Source of the DNA: Chloroflexus aurantiacus J-10-fl
GTDB lineage: Bacteria; Chloroflexota; Chloroflexia; Chloroflexales; Chloroflexaceae
Reading direction: 5' to 3'
Assembly (NCBI RefSeq): GCF_000018865.1
Contig: NC_010175.1
Span: forward strand, 5,194,542 to 5,258,541
DNA length: 64,000 nt
Positions 62,835-64,000 of this stretch are shown piece after piece. Positions within the stretch are counted from its first letter, which is position 1, and every line of letters starts with the position of its first letter. The position numbers were made by a program, and so were the translations under genes. The notes beneath the pieces were generated by a model. The model had not been told where the DNA came from. It saw nothing but the letters and a program-made list of their open reading frames with translations, and did no database searches.

Positions 62835-63464
62835 ATGGATAACCAGACCCCACCGCAAGACAATCACGACACAGCTCCTTTGGCGACCGATCACGATCTG
62901 CCAGCACAGTCAACGCTCTTGCCAGACAGCCCTCAACCCAGTCTTACCCAACTGATTGAAGCGTTACTCTTCGTCGCTGCCGAACCAATGACTCTCGACC
63001 AACTGACGCGCATTCTTGACGTAGAAGCGGCTGAGGTCGTGAACGCTATTGATGAGCTTAGTACAATTTATGCTCAGCGCGGGATACGACTCCAACGACA
63101 CAACGATCACGTGATGTTTGTCAGTGCACCCGAAGCTGCGCCGACTATCAGGCGTTTTCTCGGTGCACAGCAAAACCAGCGCCTCTCGCATGCTGCCCTC
63201 GAAACCCTGGCTATCATCGCGTACCGGCAGCCGATTACTCGTGCCCAGATCGATGCAATACGTGGCGTTGACAGCAGTGCTGCCCTCCGCGCTCTGCTCA
63301 GTCGCGACCTCATTTGTGAGGCGGGAAGGCTTGAAGTCCTTGGCCGCCCGATTCTGTACGCGACAACCCCAACCTTCTTGCAACAGTTTGGTCTTACCAG
63401 CTTAGACGAGTTACCACCGATTGAGATACCAGAAGCAGAGAAAGGAGATGACGAGAAAGAGTAG
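62835..63464 (+). CDS. scpB: Segregation and condensation protein B
   Basis: A 209-residue protein of the ScpB family, which joins ScpA and SMC in the chromosome condensation complex. After an acidic, variable N terminus (about 1-40), two winged-helix domains are visible: LIEALLFVAAEPMTLDQLTRIL near 40-61, and LSHAALETLAIIAYRQPITRAQIDAIRGVDSSAALRALLSRDLI near 118-161, the family hallmark. An EKGDDEKE acidic tail ends it. The start at 62835 lacks a clear ribosome site. ScpA is not in this window. Confidence 0.93.
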   Translation: MDNQTPPQDNHDTAPLATDHDLPAQSTLLPDSPQPSLTQLIEALLFVAAEPMTLDQLTRILDVEAAEVVNAIDELSTIYAQRGIRLQRHNDHVMFVSAPEAAPTIRRFLGAQQNQRLSHAALETLAIIAYRQPITRAQIDAIRGVDSSAALRALLSRDLICEAGRLEVLGRPILYATTPTFLQQFGLTSLDELPPIEIPEAEKGDDEKE

Positions 63465-64000
63465 CCAACCCGGTGCCAGGACAAACTGCGTGTTGTGGCA
63501 GCACAGGCGATGCAGCCCACTTACCCGATAGCTCGACAACAGGAGATCGCACCGGAGCCACCTGATCGGTTCAGCAGAGAGCGGAATAGGGAGGAGCGAT
63601 GGTGACAGCCATACCACCGGTGAACCCTGGGCCGACGTATCCCAGCGGCTGAGGCGACAAACGCCGCGGTGCGAAAGTCATGTTTCCGCACGCTATACTG
63701 GCGGCACATTATCCCTGAGCGCGGAAAGCGGAAGTGCCCACTGGAATGGAAGCGGTCTGAATGGGCATGTTCCCTGTCGGGTATGTGTAAACAACACCAT
63801 GCCCGCCGGCTACTCGCGTGTATGCTCGATGTCCCTGGATGGGGATTACACACAACACCTTCTCCATTACCCGGTCTTGCTTCAGCGGTCTGATCGTCTA
63901 TCCACCTCCTTCTCCCCGACTTTCCACGCATTATCCACATCCACCCTGCTCTATCAGGACGGCTGTACTCATCGCTATTAAGTGCATTGGAATGAGGAAA
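63465..64000. other. Gene-free region to the window end
   Basis: No gene supported. It holds a GGTGCGAAAG...TTTCCGCAC hairpin (63667-63690), related to those near 10500 and 12278. The rest shows no feature I can name. Confidence 0.6.

Overview
The window looks like chromosomal DNA of a filamentous anoxygenic phototroph of the genus Chloroflexus, most likely C. aurantiacus or a close relative. Three things point there: a PuhE-type photosynthetic complex assembly protein; phosphoenolpyruvate carboxylase next to isocitrate lyase beside sulfide-oxidation genes; and exported proteins with the C-terminal tails and modules I associate with Chloroflexota. The species is inferred; the genus is fairly secure. 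I count 49 protein-coding genes. I see no rRNA, tRNA, CRISPR array, transposase or prophage.

Layout. 1-12.2 kb: metallophosphoesterase, an orphan sensor kinase, ppc and aceA (central carbon metabolism), a MazG-like pyrophosphohydrolase, threonine dehydratase and an FtsW/RodA protein. 12.2-13.5 kb: a gene-free stretch full of palindromes. 13.5-19.1 kb: a sulfide module on the minus strand (CstB-like persulfide dioxygenase-rhodanese, a DUF1641 protein and a type II sulfide:quinone oxidoreductase), a divergent LysR regulator, and an ECF sigma/anti-sigma pair. 19.4-22.1 kb: thioredoxin-fold protein, MFS transporter, esterase. 22.4-29 kb: a surface/secretion cluster (two TadE-like proteins, a TadG-like von Willebrand protein, a kelch protein). 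29.3-39 kb: small kinase, hexapeptide acyltransferase, M14 peptidase, DUF58, MurJ-like flippase, a PAS-GAF-GGDEF cyclase and an exported beta-helix protein. 39.8-49.4 kb: metH, phoU, an isochorismatase-like hydrolase, topA and ferritin. 49.6-57 kb: puhE, then a tight seven-gene run from ADP-forming acyl-CoA synthetase to pyrD, pyrF and pyrE. 57.2-60.8 kb: two Yip1-family membrane proteins and a second ECF sigma/membrane partner/bactofilin-like operon. 61-63.5 kb: small protein, ABC permease, scpB.

The non-coding DNA is unusually structured. There are two full 336-bp copies, in opposite orientation, of an element with imperfect 12-bp terminal inverted repeats (2829-3164 and 39143-39478), plus fragments of its core. 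There is a second interspersed family near 2.7 and 6.5 kb, and long near-perfect palindromes in many gaps. A 14-unit heptamer array sits upstream of the isochorismatase gene, and a 242-bp tandem triplication carries extra copies of the end of topA. Most gene ends are followed by strong hairpins, often without a clear T-tract.

The best candidates for something undescribed are the 336-bp element, the short C-terminal tail (aromatic, hydrophobic, Pro, two hydrophobics, any residue, Arg) shared by both large exported proteins that lack another anchor, and the topA-end triplication. All comparisons were made by eye.
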